DNA of 8,478 bases from Deltaproteobacteria bacterium (GTDB lineage: Bacteria; Desulfobacterota; Desulfobacteria; Desulfobacterales; JAFDCJ01): assembly GCA_024277475.1 (NCBI GenBank), contig JAJRVC010000258.1:1-8478 (forward strand), written 5' to 3'. Under the pieces are notes generated by a model, which did no database searches, was not told the DNA's origin, and worked only from the letters and a program-made list of their open reading frames with translations. Below, in pieces: positions 1 to 6,964 of the stretch (positions are counted from its first letter, which is position 1; each line of letters begins with the position of its first letter). The position numbers were made by a program, and so were the translations under genes.

Positions 1-1526
1 AAAACAAAGAAAAATACCGCAATATCCTGGAAAGTATTGAAGAAGGCTATTTTGAAACCGATCTGAGCGGTAACTTTACTTTCTACAACGACGCAACATC
101 AAGGATCCTGGGCTGGCTAAAAAGCGAGTTGCCCGGTATGAATATTCGCAACTATACCAGCCGGGAAACCGCACAAAAAATATTTTTAACATTCAAAGAA
201 GTCTACCGCACCGGAAAATCCTGCAGGGCCATCGAATTTGAAATCATCAGAAAGGATCGCAAGACAAGATATCTCGAAATGTCGGTATCGCTGGTGCGAA
301 ATGCCGAGGGCAAGCCGCAGGGATTCAGGGGAATCGGTCGGGATACGACCGCTCGCCGTCTGGCCGAAAATGAAAGGAAAAGATTGGAGGCTAAGCTGCA
401 ACAGGTTCAAAGACTGGAGGCAATCGGAACGCTTGCAGGTGGAATTGCACATGATTTTAACAACCTTCTCATGGGTATTCAAGGAAATGTCGACCTGCTT
501 TTGATTTCCCTGGATGCGACTGATCCGCGGTACGAAAGTACCCGGAGCATAGAGCGCTGCGTCCGTAGCGGCGCAAATCTAACCCGGCAATTGTTGGGAT
601 ACGCCCGGGGCGGCAAATATTTTGTCAAACCCATTAACATCAATGACGTTGTTCAAACGTCATCCACCCTCTTTGGCCGTACGAAAAAAGAAACCCAGGT
701 GATATGCGAATACCAGGAAGGTATCTGGACCGTTGAGGTAGACCGCAGTCAAATCGAGCAGGTATTGGTGAACCTGTATCTCAATGCCTGGCAGGCAATG
801 GGGTACGGGGGAACAATCCATGTAAAAACCGAAAATGTCGTTCTGGATGATGATTTCGTCCGGCCTTATGAAGCAGCACCCGGCAAATACGTCAGGGTGT
901 CTGTCACTGATACCGGCAAAGGTATAGACAAAGATACGCAAAAACGGGTGTTTGAACCATTTTTCACAACAAAAACGATGGGAAAGGGTACCGGAATGGG
1001 ACTGGCCTCGGCATTCGGTATCCTTAAGAATCATAATGGAATCATCCATTTTACCAGTACACTGGGAAAGGGTACCACGTTTTACATTAACCTGCCGGCA
1101 TCCGACTTGGCCGCTGAAAACGATACGACCCTGAATGAAAACGTTCGGACCGGCAGTGAGACGATTTTAGTTGTCGATGATGAAGACTATATTTTAGATG
1201 CCTGCAAGGCCATGTTGACCAGGTTGGGCTACAGCACTATCCTGGCGCACAGCGGTGAAGAAGCTGTGGAGCTATTTAGGAGAGATAGTGAAAGAATTGA
1301 CTTGATCATTCTAGATATGGTTATGCCCGGCATGGACGGTCTGACGGCCTATGAACATCTAAAAAAAATTAATCCGGATGTTAAGGTTTTATTATCGAGC
1401 GGTTACAGCCTTACAGGCGTTGTCAAAGAAATATTGGATAAGGGTTGTGATGAATATATCCAAAAACCATTCAGCCTGAGCCGGATATCCCTGGTCACCA
1501 GAGAACTGTTGGATAAGAAATCTTAG
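1..1526 (+). CDS. Hybrid sensor histidine kinase (PAS-HisKA-HATPase-REC), 5'-truncated by the window edge
   Basis: The reading frame is open from position 3, so the gene begins upstream; the first possible internal start (TTG at 129) falls in the middle of a PAS domain and is not the real start. About 507 residues are visible. In visible-residue numbering, a PAS domain opens the fragment (about 4-70), followed by its PAC part (about 78-120). The HisKA dimerisation helix contains the H-box GGIAHDFNN with phospho-accepting His150 (codon at 450-452). The ATPase domain shows an N-box (NLYLNA, Asn261), a G1 box (DTGKG, from 303), an F-box (FEPFFTT, 317-323) and a G2 box (GKGTGMG, 327-333). A C-terminal receiver domain (about 386-505) has the acidic pair Asp392/Asp393, phospho-acceptor Asp438 (codon at 1314-1316), Ser465 and Lys488. 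All catalytic motifs look intact. Family knowledge says it autophosphorylates on His and passes phosphate to its own receiver Asp. No membrane segment is visible in this part. The signal and the downstream partner are unknown. Confidence 0.95.
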   Translation, partial: NKEKYRNILESIEEGYFETDLSGNFTFYNDATSRILGWLKSELPGMNIRNYTSRETAQKIFLTFKEVYRTGKSCRAIEFEIIRKDRKTRYLEMSVSLVRNAEGKPQGFRGIGRDTTARRLAENERKRLEAKLQQVQRLEAIGTLAGGIAHDFNNLLMGIQGNVDLLLISLDATDPRYESTRSIERCVRSGANLTRQLLGYARGGKYFVKPININDVVQTSSTLFGRTKKETQVICEYQEGIWTVEVDRSQIEQVLVNLYLNAWQAMGYGGTIHVKTENVVLDDDFVRPYEAAPGKYVRVSVTDTGKGIDKDTQKRVFEPFFTTKTMGKGTGMGLASAFGILKNHNGIIHFTSTLGKGTTFYINLPASDLAAENDTTLNENVRTGSETILVVDDEDYILDACKAMLTRLGYSTILAHSGEEAVELFRRDSERIDLIILDMVMPGMDGLTAYEHLKKINPDVKVLLSSGYSLTGVVKEILDKGCDEYIQKPFSLSRISLVTRELLDKKS

Positions 1527-1529
1527 AAG

Positions 1530-1567
1530 AAAAAACACGTCATCCTGAAAAGCTGACGTCGGCTTTT
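1530..1567 (-). terminator. Probable intrinsic terminator for the minus-strand peptidase transcript, possibly bidirectional
   Basis: Read on the minus strand, ACGTCA (1559-1554) pairs with TGACGT (1542-1537) across an 11-nt loop. The stem is followed by one G and then six T (1535-1530), the classic arrangement of a Rho-independent terminator. It lies about 180 nt past the peptidase stop. On the plus strand, AAAAGC (1548-1553) and GCTTTT (1562-1567) could form a weaker alternative hairpin that would serve the kinase gene ending at 1526. Stems are short, so confidence is moderate. Confidence 0.42.
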
Positions 1568-1740
1568 GAGTAAACCCTAAACCTGACAATCTCGTAAAAA
1601 GCCAAAGTTCTCAAATTTTTGATCTTATTACCTATTGAAATTATTAAGTATAAAATTTTATTCTTGTGGTTTTGTGCATTTTGCGGCCACATCAAACCTG
1701 GAACAACCGAAATTGAAGATTGCAAGTTGGACAGTTGTCC

Positions 1741-3687
1741 TCAAAGATTCTCAATTTCCACAGGCTCGATTTCATCTGCCGGCTGAAATCCGAAAACCCG
1801 GGAGTAAAAATACAGCTCGGCATCCAGCGCCCGTTTGATATTTTTTGCAATCCGAAAACCATGTTGCTCTTTTTCAAAGACAACATAGGCAACCGGAAGT
1901 TTTTTACCTTTCAGGATTTCTACCATCATCTCCGCCTGGCCGGGCGGCACAACCCTGTCTTCGAGGCCTTGAAAAAAAATAACGGGACAGGAAAGATCCT
2001 CACCGTGATGAATAGGTGAGCGGGTGACATACAGGTCCCTGCGTTCCGGGTAGGGACCGATCAATTGATCCAGGTAGCGCGCCTCGAATTTGTGCGTCTC
2101 CTGCACCAGGGCTTCCAGATCACTGACACCATAATAACTGGCGCCGGCCTTGAAAACATCATGGAAAACCAACGCACACAGGGTCGTATAGCCGCCGGCG
2201 CTGCTGCCCCTGATGACCAGACGATTTGGGTCGACGCCGAAGGTCTCTACTGAATATTTAGCACCGTTCACGCAATCCTGAGTGTCGACAACGCCCCAGT
2301 TCCCGTATAGACGTTGCCGATATGCCCTGCCATAGCCGGTGCTGCCACCGTAGTTCACATCCAGTACGGCGATGCCCCGGCTGGTCCAGTATTGAATCGC
2401 AAGGTTCAAACTATCCGTTGCGGCGGCCGTGGGACCGCCATGGCTGATGACCATCAGGGGCGGGCGTTCATCGGCCGGTGCCTGGTAATTTTTATTTTGG
2501 GGCGGATAAAAAAATGCGTGGGAGGTCTGTCCCCGGGTGGTTGGAAATTCAATGGTTGCGGGAATGGATATATACCCGGTATCGATTTCATTCCGGTTTG
2601 AACGTCGCAGAACTTCAAGCGTTTGCGTGGCCGTATCAAGTTTGACGATGGATGTCGCTTCAGTTGCACAGCCGCCTACAAACACAGCCCGGCCCGGAGA
2701 TGCACGCAGGTAGGCAATATCGGTGTACGGTGTTTCGATAACTTCGAGCTCTTCACTTTCCAGATTGATTTCTGCCAGCTGCCATCTGCCTTTACGGGTA
2801 TAGGCACAAATGAGGCGCCGGGCGGATTCAAATGCGTAGGTCGACATGCCGAAAAGCCACTGCGGCATGCCAAACTCGGCATCCATCCGGACGACCGCTT
2901 TAAGTCCGTTTTCCTGCCGGTGGTAAAGATTCCACCAGCCGGTGCGATCGGAAACAAAGAACAGTGTGCCGTCCGGCGACCACTGGGGTTGAAAAATAGA
3001 TTCACCCCTTCCGCCGGCCACTTTTTCCATTTCCTTCAGCGTCCCGTCTTGTCCCAACCTGGCGGTCCACAATTCAGTTCCATCCCATGGCATGTCGGGA
3101 TGATTCCATGAAAGCCAGGCGAGCTGCGATCCATCCGGGCTCAAACATGGGGAGGCATAAAAATCACTGCCGGATGCAAGTATTTCAAATTGCTGCCGTC
3201 CGGCTTCACCTGCTCCCATCAAATCGAGGCGGATCAATGTATTCACCGGTTCGACCTGGTCACCGCTGTGATCTTCACAAACACAAATCAAACCTCGATG
3301 CAGACAATCGACAATGATGTCGGCAAAACACAGGCCGGTATCGGTTGCGATTGCGGTGGGGCCGGCATTTGGTTTCCGGTGGTAAATACGCTGATCGGAA
3401 AAATTGGAAAAATAAACATCGGCCTGGTTCGCGGCAAACGATCGACCGCCGTATTCGTGAACCCGGGTGCGGGAATTGAAATCCGCGGGGGTGATATCAG
3501 CCATCCTTCCGTCTGGTGTGCACCGGACAATGACATTGCGCCCGCCTTCCGCCGGCCGCATCTCAACCCAATAAGTATCCCGGCCATCCAGCACAATATC
3601 ACTGAGCCTGACAGAGTCTGAAACGATCAGGTCGGAACTGATCGGTGATTGCCACGATCCGTATGGCGTAATTTTTACATTCGACAT
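1741..3687 (-). CDS. S9 family peptidase (prolyl oligopeptidase / acylaminoacyl-peptidase type)
   Basis: This 648-residue protein has the two-part build of S9 peptidases. The N-terminal part (about 20-365) carries TolB/WD40-like beta-propeller strands such as CLSPDGSQLAWLSWN (181-195) and PQWSPDGTLFFVSDR (234-248). An alpha/beta-hydrolase domain follows (about 385-635). The catalytic triad is visible: Ser496 in the nucleophile elbow GSSAGG, Asp577 in GLEDRVVPP and His609 in KEQHGF. The HGGPT motif (416-420) and the NYGGSTGYGRAY segment (445-456) are family hallmarks. No signal peptide is apparent, so it should be cytoplasmic and cleave short peptides or acyl-amino-acid bonds; the exact substrate cannot be read from sequence. 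The ATG at 3687 is preceded on its own strand by a strong ribosome site, GGGGAGGA (complement of 3695-3702), 7 nt upstream. It is transcribed divergently from the por-like operon and convergently with the kinase. The length is normal for the family and no disruption is seen. Confidence 0.94.
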   Translation of the reverse strand: MSNVKITPYGSWQSPISSDLIVSDSVRLSDIVLDGRDTYWVEMRPAEGGRNVIVRCTPDGRMADITPADFNSRTRVHEYGGRSFAANQADVYFSNFSDQRIYHRKPNAGPTAIATDTGLCFADIIVDCLHRGLICVCEDHSGDQVEPVNTLIRLDLMGAGEAGRQQFEILASGSDFYASPCLSPDGSQLAWLSWNHPDMPWDGTELWTARLGQDGTLKEMEKVAGGRGESIFQPQWSPDGTLFFVSDRTGWWNLYHRQENGLKAVVRMDAEFGMPQWLFGMSTYAFESARRLICAYTRKGRWQLAEINLESEELEVIETPYTDIAYLRASPGRAVFVGGCATEATSIVKLDTATQTLEVLRRSNRNEIDTGYISIPATIEFPTTRGQTSHAFFYPPQNKNYQAPADERPPLMVISHGGPTAAATDSLNLAIQYWTSRGIAVLDVNYGGSTGYGRAYRQRLYGNWGVVDTQDCVNGAKYSVETFGVDPNRLVIRGSSAGGYTTLCALVFHDVFKAGASYYGVSDLEALVQETHKFEARYLDQLIGPYPERRDLYVTRSPIHHGEDLSCPVIFFQGLEDRVVPPGQAEMMVEILKGKKLPVAYVVFEKEQHGFRIAKNIKRALDAELYFYSRVFGFQPADEIEPVEIENL

Positions 3688-3761
3688 GTGTGATTCCTCC
3701 CCAAACTCGTGCTTATCACTTCAATTGGATCAAAAGCAAATTCTTTTTTAAGAGAGAAAAG

Positions 3762-3790
3762 TTGACTTCTGATCCGCAGTTATGCATAAA
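3762..3790 (+). promoter_or_regulatory. Candidate sigma-70 promoter upstream of the por-like operon
   Basis: TTGACT (3762-3767, 5 of 6 consensus bases) and CATAAA (3785-3790, 4 of 6) are separated by 17 bp. This would give a leader of roughly 150 nt before the first gene at 3951. A chance match of this quality is common in AT-rich intergenic DNA. Confidence 0.25.
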
Positions 3791-3868
3791 AGGTGTGGGG
3801 TCATCAAAGCCCGAATAACCGGAGAAATTTTAAGTGTGAAACTAAGCCGGCCGGTCCGGAATTGAAAT

Positions 3869-3898
3869 TTGAAGACAGCGAAAATATCCCAATACTAT
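3869..3898 (+). promoter_or_regulatory. Alternative, proximal sigma-70 promoter candidate for the por-like operon
   Basis: TTGAAG (3869-3874) and TACTAT (3893-3898) each match consensus at 4 of 6 bases with an 18-bp spacer. Transcription from here would start just before or within the tandem CCCCAAAATG repeat, giving a leader of about 45 nt. The match is weaker than that of the distal candidate, but its position is more usual. Confidence 0.2.
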
Positions 3899-3904
3899 TT
3901 TTTA

Positions 3905-3924
3905 CCCCAAAATGCCCCAAAATG
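3905..3924 (+). repeat. Exact tandem direct repeat, two copies of CCCCAAAATG
   Basis: Two identical 10-bp units lie back to back at 3905-3914 and 3915-3924, 26 nt before the ATG of the first operon gene. The 10-bp period is close to one helical turn, so a protein could contact both copies on the same DNA face. A regulatory role is inference; the repeat itself is directly visible. Confidence 0.6.
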
Positions 3925-3950
3925 ATCTATAAGCGCTAAGTGAGGCAGCT

Positions 3951-4502
3951 ATGAAAGAAATCAGAATTCACGGCAGAGGCGGTCAAGGTTCACTGGTTTT
4001 GGCCCAATTCATGGCCATTGCCGCCCTGGAGGACGCAAAATATGGCCAGGCCTTTCCTTTTTTAGGCGGCGGCGGCGAGCGCCGCGGCAAACCCATTATG
4101 GCTTTTTGCCGTCTCAGCGATCATCCCATTCGAATTCGCAGCCGAATTACCGAACCCGATTATGTCATTATTCAGGATGCTACGATTATAGACGAGGTCG
4201 ATGTGGAGGATGGCCTGAAACAGGGGGGCATGATTCTGATCAACACCGACCGCGACAGCCGCGATTTGGGGCTGAAAACATCCCGGACCTTCACAACATC
4301 GGCGGAAGCCCTTGCCCGGCGGATACTGGGCCGGCCGATTATCAACACTGCCCTGCTGGGTATGTTTGCCTGTTTGAGCGGGGAGTTGTCGCTGGAAGCC
4401 GTTTTAAAGGCTGTGCGCAGCAAGTTTCCCGGCGAACTGGGAGAAAAAAACGGGCAGGTCGTCCAGGAAAGCTATGGTGAATTTTTAAGGGAGGTATCAT
4501 GA
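3951..4502 (+). CDS. porG: 2-oxoacid:ferredoxin oxidoreductase, gamma subunit (PorG-like)
   Basis: This 183-residue protein matches the gamma subunit family in length and order of motifs. It has an N-terminal glycine-rich GRGGQG (8-13), then QAFPF with ERRGKP (43-48), the RSRITEPDYVIIQD block (63-76), and a C-terminal GRPIINTALLG segment (127-137) followed by KFPGELGEKN (158-167). In the family this subunit completes the alpha-beta-gamma-delta enzyme and corresponds to one domain of the single-chain pyruvate:ferredoxin oxidoreductase. A GAGG ribosome site (3942-3945) lies 5 nt before the ATG. Its stop overlaps the delta start by 4 nt (ATGA at 4499-4502), indicating translational coupling. One oddity is a run of four glycines (39-42), encoded by four GGC codons, just before ERRG. 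A related gamma subunit for another 2-oxoacid cannot be excluded. Confidence 0.9.
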   Translation: MKEIRIHGRGGQGSLVLAQFMAIAALEDAKYGQAFPFLGGGGERRGKPIMAFCRLSDHPIRIRSRITEPDYVIIQDATIIDEVDVEDGLKQGGMILINTDRDSRDLGLKTSRTFTTSAEALARRILGRPIINTALLGMFACLSGELSLEAVLKAVRSKFPGELGEKNGQVVQESYGEFLREVS

Positions 4503-4756
4503 AAATCACCCCGGGAGCTGTCGTCGCAGGCGGTACCTCTTTGGACTATAAAACAGGAAACTGGCGCGATCAGCGGCCTGTCATCAATCAGGAATCGTGC
4601 AAAAAATGCGGGATCTGCCGGGCTGTATGCCCGGATGACGCTGTCAGGGTCAAAGACGAGCACTATGAAATCGACTACGATTTTTGTAAAGGGTGCGGCA
4701 TTTGCGCCCATGAGTGCACGGCGGATGCGATCAAAATGCTACCGGAGGAGAAATAA
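4499..4756 (+). CDS. porD: 2-oxoacid:ferredoxin oxidoreductase, delta subunit (PorD-like, 2x[4Fe-4S] ferredoxin)
   Basis: This 85-residue bacterial-ferredoxin-type protein has two CxxCxxCxxxC sets: Cys34, 37, 40, 44 and Cys63, 66, 69, 73. Each should hold one [4Fe-4S] cluster, with the fourth cysteine of each set completing it. The N-terminal segment with GTSLDYKTGNWRDQRPVI (12-29) is typical of Por delta subunits rather than of free ferredoxins. Its role is to carry electrons from the catalytic subunits to external ferredoxin. The second set ends in Cys-Thr instead of the usual Cys-Pro, which should not affect ligation. A strong GGGAGG ribosome site ends 4 nt before the ATG, inside the end of the gamma gene. 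Three bases (GCC) separate its stop codon from the alpha ATG. Confidence 0.93.
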   Translation: MKITPGAVVAGGTSLDYKTGNWRDQRPVINQESCKKCGICRAVCPDDAVRVKDEHYEIDYDFCKGCGICAHECTADAIKMLPEEK

Positions 4757-4759
4757 GCC

Positions 4760-5950
4760 ATGAAGGAAGTCAAAGTCCTCGAAGGATCGGAAGCGGTGGC
4801 CCTGGCAGTCAAGGCTTGCCGCCCCCATGTTGTTTCTGCTTTTCCGATCAGTCCCCAGACCCACATTGTGGAGAGCCTGGCCCGCATGGTGGCCGACGGA
4901 GAATTGAACGCGGAATATGTCCGCACGGAATCCGAGTTTTCTGCTGCCAGTGTCCTGGCGGGCGCCGCGGCCACCGGCAGCCGCAGTTATACGGCCTCTT
5001 CCTCCCAGGGGCTGCTGCTCATGACGGAAGTTCTTTATGCCAGCGCAGGTATGCGCCTGCCGTTTGTCATCACCGGCGTCAACCGCTCCATTTCCGCGCC
5101 CATCAATATCCAGGTCGATCATCAGGACACCATGTCCCTGCGAGATGCGGGCCTGATTCAGTTTTATGTCGAAAGTTGCCAGGAGGCCTATGATATCCAC
5201 CTGGCCGCTTTCAAAATTGCTGAAAATCCCGCGATCATGCTGCCGGTTATGGTCTGTATGGACGGCTGGGTGTTGACCCATTCCTATGAACGGGTGGAGT
5301 TGCTGGATCAGGAAACCGTTGATCAATTTCTTCCCGGGTTTCAACCGCAAAACTATCTGGACCCGGCCGATCCCAAAACCTGGGGATCCTATGCCGAAGC
5401 GGATGTTCTGATGGAATTCAAGTATGCTATCCACCAGGCCATGACAGCGGGCAAACCGTGGATCAGGCAAGTTCTGGCAGAGCTGGCCGCCCTTACCGGC
5501 CGCGACCACGGCGGGTTGATCGAAGCCTACCGGACCGAGGATGCCGATGTTGTCATGGTAGCCATGGGGTCAGTCGTGGGTACAATCAAGGAGGCGGTGG
5601 ACGAGTTGCGGCATGGCGGTAAAAAAGTCGGCCTGGTGAAAATCAGGTGCTACCGGCCTTTTCCCCACACGGAGATTCGGGACGCGATCCGGGGCGCGCG
5701 GGTTGTCGCCGTCATGGATGCCAATTTTTCCATGGGCAGCGAAGGCGCGGTGGGTCTGGATTTGAAAGCCAAACTCTACGGCCGGCCGAATGCTCCGATC
5801 GTCATCGATTATATTGCCGGTCTCGGCGGCCGGGAAATCAATATTAACACAATCGGCAGGCTGGTTGAACGGGCCGAGGAGATTTATCGCTCCGGCCGCA
5901 TTTTGCCGGAACCCGAGTGGGTCGATTTGAATCCGGCGCTGCTTGGATGA
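4760..5950 (+). CDS. porA: 2-oxoacid:ferredoxin oxidoreductase, alpha subunit (PorA-like)
   Basis: This 396-residue protein has the usual length and plan of the alpha subunit. A pyrimidine-binding TPP domain (about 8-235) is followed by a transketolase C-terminal-like domain (about 262-370). FPISPQT (28-34) carries the Thr that in characterised pyruvate:ferredoxin oxidoreductases helps bind the substrate. VRTESEF (54-60) holds the conserved acidic residue expected to contact the TPP pyrimidine ring. GVNRSISAPINIQVDHQD (106-123) contains Arg109, the likely counterpart of the substrate-carboxylate arginine. With the beta subunit it would catalyse CoA-dependent oxidative decarboxylation of a 2-oxoacid, giving acyl-CoA, CO2 and reduced ferredoxin, reversible in anaerobes. 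A GGAGGAG ribosome site lies at the end of the delta gene. Pyruvate is the favoured substrate because of PorA-like motifs and gene order, but branched-chain or aryl 2-oxoacids cannot be ruled out. Confidence 0.9.
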   Translation: MKEVKVLEGSEAVALAVKACRPHVVSAFPISPQTHIVESLARMVADGELNAEYVRTESEFSAASVLAGAAATGSRSYTASSSQGLLLMTEVLYASAGMRLPFVITGVNRSISAPINIQVDHQDTMSLRDAGLIQFYVESCQEAYDIHLAAFKIAENPAIMLPVMVCMDGWVLTHSYERVELLDQETVDQFLPGFQPQNYLDPADPKTWGSYAEADVLMEFKYAIHQAMTAGKPWIRQVLAELAALTGRDHGGLIEAYRTEDADVVMVAMGSVVGTIKEAVDELRHGGKKVGLVKIRCYRPFPHTEIRDAIRGARVVAVMDANFSMGSEGAVGLDLKAKLYGRPNAPIVIDYIAGLGGREININTIGRLVERAEEIYRSGRILPEPEWVDLNPALLG

Positions 5951-5984
5951 AACTTTATTCAATTAGACAGGATTTTAGATATCG

Positions 5985-6016
5985 TTGATTGATTGATTGA
6001 TTAATTGATTGGTTAA
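5985..6016 (+). repeat. TTGA-type tetranucleotide tandem repeat between porA and porB
   Basis: Eight consecutive 4-bp units read TTGA four times, then TTAA, TTGA, TTGG and TTAA. Four are perfect in a row and the rest differ by one base. The tract fills most of the 78-nt gap before porB, whereas the other operon junctions overlap or are 3 nt long. It sits just upstream of the porB start and is not in the porB reading frame: the last unit supplies an in-frame TAA at 6014-6016. Copy-number change would alter leader length or spacing, not protein sequence. Effects on expression are inference. Confidence 0.75.
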
Positions 6017-6028
6017 GTGGTTGTAAAT

Positions 6029-6964
6029 ATGGATGTGAAAGAAAATAAAAAAACGGAATCTTTGTTTGTATCCGGCCATCGCGCCTGCCATGGCTGCGGG
6101 CTGGCGTTGGCAGTACGGCATATTCTGGAGGCCACCGGCAGCAATGTGATTGTCGTTTCACCCACCGGCTGTCTGGAAACATTTTCCTCGCCGTATGGCT
6201 ATTCTCCCTGGCGGGTGCCCTGGATACATCATGTATTTGAAAATGCTCCGGCGGTCGCCAGCGGCGTTTTGGCGGCGTTAAAAGCCCAGGGTCGGGCGGA
6301 TACCCGCGTGGTCGCCATCGGTGGTGACGGCGCCACTTTTGATATCGGTTTCGGGGCGCTTTCCGGTATGCTGGAACGGGGTGATGATGTTCTCTATATC
6401 TGTACCGACAATGGCGCCTATATGAATACCGGCGGCCAACGCAGCGGGGCGACGCCCGCCTTTGCGGCCACCACCACGCACCCGGCCGGCAAACAGTCTT
6501 TAGGGAAAACCGAGAAGAAAAAAGACCTGCCCGCCATTGTGGCCGCCCACGGCATCCCTTATGTGGCAACCGCTTCAGTTGCCTATCTGCAAGATTTGAA
6601 GAAAAAAGTAAAAAAAGCCATGGCCCTGCAAGGTCCACGTTATATTCAGATTGACACCCCGTGCCCATCCGCCTGGAGCTTTCCTTCCCATTTAACCCTG
6701 GAGATCGGGCGCTCAGGTGTCAATTGCGGCCTGGTTCCGCTGTTTGAAATAGAGGATGGCAACATCACCGCCGTCCGCAAAATCAAAAAGAAATTGCCGG
6801 TGGCGGACTATTTGAAAAGCCAGAAACGGTATCGCCACCTGTTTGAAGATGACCGCGGACAAATTGAGGTGCAAAAACTGCAGGTGGTGGCGGATAAAAA
6901 TATCGAAACCTATGGACTGATGGGAGTGAAAACCAATGAGCAAAACCAAAGTATCGATTGTTAA
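6029..6964 (+). CDS. porB: 2-oxoacid:ferredoxin oxidoreductase, beta subunit (PorB-like, TPP and [4Fe-4S])
   Basis: From the ATG at 6029 the product has 311 residues. Cys20 and Cys23 (CHGCG), Cys48 (PTGCLE) and Cys212 (TPCPSAW) match the four ligands of the proximal [4Fe-4S] cluster in this family. GGDGATFDIG (98-107) through TDNGAYMNTGGQRSG (126-140) is the Mg-TPP diphosphate-binding motif. GKTEKKKD (159-166) is another family marker. It pairs with the alpha subunit to form the active site. An in-frame GTG at 6017 would add four residues but has no ribosome site ahead, only repeat sequence; the ATG has a weak AAGTGG (6015-6020), so start choice is uncertain. The 78-nt gap before this gene is unlike the tight spacing elsewhere in the operon and suggests separate control of its translation or an internal promoter. 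Its last 29 nt overlap the next gene. Confidence 0.9.
   Translation: MDVKENKKTESLFVSGHRACHGCGLALAVRHILEATGSNVIVVSPTGCLETFSSPYGYSPWRVPWIHHVFENAPAVASGVLAALKAQGRADTRVVAIGGDGATFDIGFGALSGMLERGDDVLYICTDNGAYMNTGGQRSGATPAFAATTTHPAGKQSLGKTEKKKDLPAIVAAHGIPYVATASVAYLQDLKKKVKKAMALQGPRYIQIDTPCPSAWSFPSHLTLEIGRSGVNCGLVPLFEIEDGNITAVRKIKKKLPVADYLKSQKRYRHLFEDDRGQIEVQKLQVVADKNIETYGLMGVKTNEQNQSIDC

Noticed and set aside
129..131. TTG as the kinase start
   Set aside because: The frame is open to the window edge and the upstream codons encode the beginning of a PAS domain, so the gene starts further upstream.
1729..1740. Near-palindrome GGACAGTTGTCC next to the peptidase stop
   Set aside because: A 5-bp stem with a 2-nt loop is sterically poor and is not followed by a T-run on the minus strand, so it is not a credible terminator.
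2623..3111. Open frame of 162 codons on the plus strand inside the peptidase gene
   Set aside because: It is opposite a complete S9 peptidase with an intact catalytic triad and shows no domain of its own.
3714..3751. Minus-strand promoter for the peptidase (TTGCTT, 16-bp spacer, GATAAG)
   Set aside because: The -35 match is only 3 of 6 bases; too weak to list, although a promoter for this gene must lie nearby.
4739..5509. Open frame of 256 codons on the minus strand, antisense to the alpha subunit
   Set aside because: It lies opposite a gene with intact family motifs and shows no recognisable domain; long antisense frames are common opposite GC-rich genes.
5985..6016. FNR/CRP-type regulator site within the TTGA tract
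   Set aside because: Only direct TTGAT half-sites occur; the inverted ATCAA half needed for such a site is absent.
6017..6019. GTG as the porB start
   Set aside because: It directly follows an in-frame TAA and repeat sequence without a ribosome site; the ATG at 6029 has at least a weak one. The GTG is not excluded.
5955..6668. Open frame of 237 codons on the minus strand, antisense to porB
   Set aside because: Its sequence is low-complexity and Arg/Pro/His rich, and it reads through the tetranucleotide repeat. The plus strand encodes a clear beta subunit.
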